Assembly: GCA_039881145.1 (NCBI GenBank)
Contig: JAYKKI010000087.1
Location: 7,326,001-7,390,000, forward strand
Direction of reading: 5' to 3'
DNA: 64,000 bases
DNA from: Druceiella hillmani
Lineage: Eukaryota > Arthropoda > Insecta > Lepidoptera > Hepialidae
In this document: in pieces, positions 59,525-64,000 of the stretch
How positions within the stretch are numbered: position 1 is the stretch's first letter
Layout: each line of letters begins with the position of its first letter
Program-made: the position numbers and the translations under genes
The notes under the pieces: model-generated
The model's input: the letters and a program-made list of their open reading frames with translations, nothing else
Told to the model about the DNA's origin: nothing
The model's database searches: none

Positions 59525-61894
59525 TGATGAGTGGATATTTTCCTGAAAAATAAAAAGATGATATCAGTTATTATGAGGCTGGTTATCTACATTTTTATAA
59601 CACATTTTATGACACAAATGCAATTAAAATGTATTATAATCGTTGTATTTAATAAATGTGAATGCGTCAATGCAAAAATTAGACAATTTTTTGCTCCATA
59701 TGTCGCTAATACGACCATCTAGCCTAGTGCTCAGCTTACTAACATAATGGTCGATATGGTGTTTCTATGAAGTAAATATTGTGCGCGTATTTGTTTTACA
59801 AGTGCCTAAAAGACCAATTTGGTGTACAACCTTCCTAGGTGACAATTTCATTTTCACCCTATCCAACCAGAACCAAATAATCTGATATTTCAGTAGTATT
59901 TCCATTCATCCGGTGGATATCCTAACATAAATCTATTAAAGGGCTTTAAATAAACAATCAAACAAGTAATCAAATATAAAATGACAGCTTGTATGTATTA
60001 AAAGAAGTTCCATACTTATTTTTGGACGGTGCTACTCTATAATAGAACTTTGTGTCATAACTTGACCATTTCTGCCTTAAATTCATATATAATTCTAATA
60101 ACATGATTACGTATACTCATTTATTTTAATAAATAAATAAGTCTGCGTAATTCTATTATCATAATCGTAAACGATTCATATCCATGATTTTACTAAACTG
60201 AGTTATTGTACGAAATGTTTCATACACGTGTTACAAATTTGTTTTGATTTGGATATAAAACAAAAATTAAATGCAACTTATCTGAATTCTAAGCCTCACC
60301 TCCAACAATGAATAATAAATGATAATAATAACTCCCCAAGTCACATAAAAAGGCTAGTAAAACTTGAAATATCGCTTGAAATGTTCTAATAGGACACAGT
60401 GTGCAAAAAGACCAGTTTTTTTCATTATAAATGAGCATGTAACTGAGCATGTTTTGGTCAGACACTCTGTTTAAGGAAGATTAATTTAGAATTAAACTGA
60501 ATGAAAATATATTTTTTGCATTGTCTTATACAAATGCCAAAACGTTTTATTATAATTCACATCTATAATTCGCTAAAAAATTAAATAGGCTGTCACTCTA
60601 AGGCACAATTAATATACAATTTCTGGAAGATTTTAGGTTTCCTAGAGTTGATTAAATTTGAAAGCCGCAGGAGATGTTAAATTTTAGTAATAACTATAGT
60701 AGAACGTAAATACCAAGTAAAGTTTTAGCGGTTTATCTGCATAATTAGTTAGTTAAGATAACAAGTTAGTAATTACTTATATTTCTTATGTATCAGATTA
60801 AAAATTACTAATATTTCAAAAATATATTTCCATACTTCAATATTAAAGGTAAGAATAACGATATAAACAATACTTTCTTTGTCTACAAGTAGTCAGTACA
60901 AGTTACAAAAATATGCCCAGACGGTAACACTAAACCACAAATAAAAACAAGAACATATTGTTCGCATAATTCTAAATATGCTCTAAGAATACGTACTTTC
61001 AAACCATATTAATTTATTTTTATTTCTATTGCCATGTTGTTATTATTATTATAATAGAATCGAATAAAAACATACGAAAAATATTTACACAATTGGAAAA
61101 TGAACATTTTTAACAGAAGACATATTTTGAACACATTCCAGTAATTCGGAGTAATCTTGGTAAACTTTAAACAGGAAATAGTAAGTAATTTTAGTCGCCG
61201 CTACCTTTTGTTTATCTGAAGCGTAGATTGTATTATACATCATGGTTATATGTTTTTTCTCTTTGCAACTAAAAATGCTTAACCATATCATTAATATCAT
61301 CATATCATATCGTAAATGCACCGTTACGATATTTAGAAGTGTATATGCAGTGAGAGTTGTGAAATCATTAGTATTACGTAACATATTTTTTAGAAAAAAG
61401 TCGTGAAATAAAAATGAAAACGCAGAAATTGGAACAAGTTATTTTTTTAAAGCATATGGAATAAAGAGTTTCTATTAGTTTTTAGAACAGCCGAAAAAAA
61501 TTGGAATCAAAATAATCAAGTGTCTAGTTCAAAGCGAAATCTCCATGAAGGAATAGATAAAAGTTTCAAGGTAAAACATATGTGTAATCATTATGTATTT
61601 AACGTAACATTTATATTTGAAATTGTGGCATTTTTTATATTAAAAATGTTTCATTTAAATTTTATCATAAATTTCATGTTTGCGGGTCAGATTTAAGAAC
61701 AAAAATCCTTAACGTAAACTTTATGTGTGAAATCACCAAACTTGCAGTTTTTAATTTATTTTAAAGCTTTAATAACTTGAGGTATCTGGAACTTTTATTT
61801 TTATAGTATTTAGTACTTGAGCAGAATTACGACCAAATATATAAGTTTGTAAATAACAAGTAATATTATTATTGTTAAGTTATTTTCCCGTTTC
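59525..61894. other. AT-rich DNA, no gene recognised
   Basis: A 99-codon minus-strand open frame (61085-61384) has no motif I can defend and is within chance length. No RNA or repeats called. Confidence 0.45.
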
Positions 61895-62400
61895 ACCATA
61901 GATTTTCTCCACTCTTCTTTGCAGTATTCATTGATAGGGTTATACGAAATATACAGATTAAATATTTTTACGCTGATGACTTAAAAATTTATGCCCAAAC
62001 TTATGTAAACTCTAACAACAATTATCGATATCCTCATTGTAGATCTCGCTTCAATTGGTCAGTTGGCTTATAAAATGGGTCAGTTAGTTAATTAAAATAA
62101 TTCCAAAACCATTGTTATTGGTAGAAAGAGACTACTTTCTAAAATGAGGCTATCAGATCTGCCGTATCTAACGTTGAATGGCATACCAATTCTATTTACG
62201 CCAACCGTTAAAGACCTAGGTTCAATGACCCATCGAAATCTTTAATTTTTTTTTTAAATGTTTTATAGATTTTTCCTTAAAATTACATTATCGCATCTGC
62301 AGCAGAATTCACTTCTTCAAGCATCTTCAAAATTCTCTCGCTGCTCAAATAAACCTCACTTCTGTCAAACACTTTTTCTGCCACTGCTGAAAACCGTGTA
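61895..62400 (+). pseudogene. Second LINE RT fragment (CR1/Jockey group)
   Basis: Frame pieces in order: SPLFFAVFIDRVIRNIQIKY, then FYADDLKIYAQ with the catalytic YADD at 61969-61980. Next come DLASIGQLAYKMGQLVN, KTIVIGRKRLLSKMRLSDLP, LTLNGIPILFTPTVKDLGSM and [20 protein letters not shown], with frame changes between. The blocks match 48470-48900 in order, so the two LINE pieces belong to related families. Neither end of the element is present; the fragment runs into A/T-rich sequence and a microsatellite. Confidence 0.8.
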
Positions 62401-62445
62401 GGTCTCCTTTTTTTCCAAACATATTACCATCTTTTACAAACACGT

Positions 62446-62569
<124 letters not shown>

Positions 62570-63279
62570 TCGGGATGACTAATAAACTGGTAGCACGAGG
62601 TTATATCACACTTGAAGGGTTTCATAATACTAGCTTATATAGGTCGGGGGAACTAGGTAATAATAGACTGTTTGCGTGGTTTAATATTTCTTCTCCCGTG
62701 TCAGTGTTGCTTTCTTTAACTATATATCACGTTACTGCCTTACACGTGTTATACCCATAATAATGATTGATATGAAATCGAAGTGCTGCTGTGTCGGCAA
62801 ATTATGATAATATCTTTTCATCACTGTATATTTTTACCTCCTGAGAATAATGGCTGTATTTGTTCCTGATCGCTAAAGGTGAGTATATATTTTTTTTATT
62901 TGTGGCTCAACTTTAGTTATTTATAAGTATTTAGAAGTATTTTGTATTGCCGTCGAGATATACGTAAACTCTAAGAAATACACGTTGGGAACTGTCATGC
63001 GTCAATGGAAACTGTTTCTATTTGAACAGTGTGAGTCATTTGTTATTGAAACATAAAGTAGTTAAGAGGTAAACAAGTGGTTTTATATTTACTTCGTATT
63101 GAAGAAAAGATTACTAGTCAATTTACCTAATGAAATCGAATTAACGACATCTCTACGAGCAAAGTAATAAAAGCATTTATACTGTTATTATACTACAATA
63201 ATAAAATAAATATATTTTGAATCTATTTTTAAGAAAATATAACTTGTTAGTTATCTTCGCATTCATTTTCAGGTTTTCT
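62570..63279. other. AT-rich DNA, no gene recognised
   Basis: A 61-codon open frame (62575-62760) has no recognisable motif. Confidence 0.45.
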
Positions 63280-63378
63280 TAACTCAAAAGGCAAATTGGG
63301 CCCCTTGTTAGATACCCGAAGGGTCCGTTTGTCTATATATCACAGCAGTTTTTCTCAGGAATTACTTGACTTAAAACT
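63280..63378 (+). repeat. Dispersed repeat family 'CTCAAAA...TTTTTCTCA', copy 3
   Basis: AACTCAAAAGGCAAATTGGG, CCCCTTGTTAGATACCCGAA, GGGTCCGTTTGTCTATATAT and CACAGCAGTTTTTCTCAGGA followed by ATTACTTGAC. The best preserved of the three copies. Confidence 0.55.
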
Positions 63379-64000
63379 TAAAGTTTGGAATAAAAATAAG
63401 GCATATTAATCTGCATATTTCTCAAAAACTTATTTTGAAAAATATTTATATGAATATTTTAGAATTAAAAAATTAAAATTATTTATGAATTAAAATTACA
63501 TGTATAGTCTTTCCACTATATGTTATATCGTTTGAAATAAATTAGTACAAGAATCCAAAAATATTTTTAGTATTAATTATAACTTAAATTAACTTAAAAT
63601 ATTTGTTTCGTTTAAATCACGTTTTCGGCAATAATTTGAAGTATCTGCTTTTAATGAAAGTACATTAAATTACCAGCACATATTGCTATGTTATTTTTTA
63701 TTCATAGTCTCAATCGACAATAAAGCTATCCAAGACATTACTTTCACGTCTTTCTTTAAATGAGGCGTAAAGATTTTGAAGCAGTAGAAATACATTAAAC
63801 AATTCTCTCATGTTTTTGAAGCATTTTAATTTTTCCTTTTTTAGTGTCTCAACTTCTCATCGAGTCAAGTAATATATCTCTTCTAGTGATGTAAAATAAC
63901 TACTAGATTTGTTTTGCAGTTTCGAGATTTGAAAAAAGGTGGATGTAAGGATAATGAATCATCCTAAAAACGCTGTACACACAAAACACTGTAAATTTTG
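63379..64000. other. AT-rich DNA, no gene recognised
   Basis: No coding frame, RNA or repeat recognised to the end of the window. Confidence 0.45.

Noticed and set aside
61085..61384. 99-codon minus-strand open frame, briefly considered as a chemoreceptor exon
   Set aside because: Hydrophobic and AT-driven in composition, with no conserved receptor motif that I could point to; chance length.

Overview
This 64 kb window is roughly 70% A+T by eye, eukaryotic, and most likely from an arthropod, probably an insect. The evidence is the set of decayed transposons it carries: Helitrons with arthropod-style 5' ends, two kinds of mariner, a pogo/Tigger-like element, CR1/Jockey-group LINE pieces and a long-arm fold-back MITE. 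It also has many (TA)n microsatellites. I found no complete host gene, tRNA, rRNA or CRISPR array. The genus cannot be told from the sequence alone.

Layout. From 1 to 9.3 kb is AT-rich DNA with one dispersed repeat copy (4.4 kb) and a TA microsatellite (6.9 kb). A deleted mariner lies at 9524-10388, followed by fold-back MITE copy A (11079-11582) and a CA/TA microsatellite. From 15 to 18.4 kb there are three striking palindromes and two copies of a ~300 bp repeat. From 18.5 to 28 kb there is a second dispersed repeat pair, a possible MADF-domain fragment (20824), a degenerate tandem pair (27.6 kb) and MITE copy B (28181-28410).

From 31651 to 35901 on the minus strand lies Helitron 1. It keeps a clean 5' terminus and a promoter with a TATA box. 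It encodes an N-terminal 23-residue repeat array, a zinc-binding segment and a Rep (HUH/Y2) domain with its catalytic residues, but is cut off before the helicase. From 36.9 to 38.0 kb on the minus strand lies a heavily decayed Hsmar1/cecropia-like mariner. A solo Helitron 5' end sits at 40872, a two-copy 261 bp tandem duplication at 44131-44640, and a degraded LINE reverse transcriptase at 48001-49500.

From 51.6 to 52.0 kb there is an unrecognised open frame with exon-like composition. MITE copy C (52370-52630) and a degenerate tandem repeat follow. Helitron 2 (plus strand, 53283 to at least 57835) carries both Rep and PIF1-type helicase parts, but its HUH motif has lost a histidine and the frame is broken many times. 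Next come a small TIR element (58191-58361), a pogo/Tigger transposase relic on the minus strand (58.5-59.5 kb), and a second LINE RT scrap (61.9-62.4 kb) beside a large TA microsatellite.

How the parts relate: this is a transposon graveyard, not a coordinated gene system. The two Helitrons belong to different lineages, since their 5' ends differ; the solo 5' end at 40872 matches Helitron 2. No element appears able to move on its own. I did not find a convincing new biological system. The most useful leads are the Helitron N-terminal repeat array, the fold-back family, the palindromes and the unassigned open frame at 51.6 kb.
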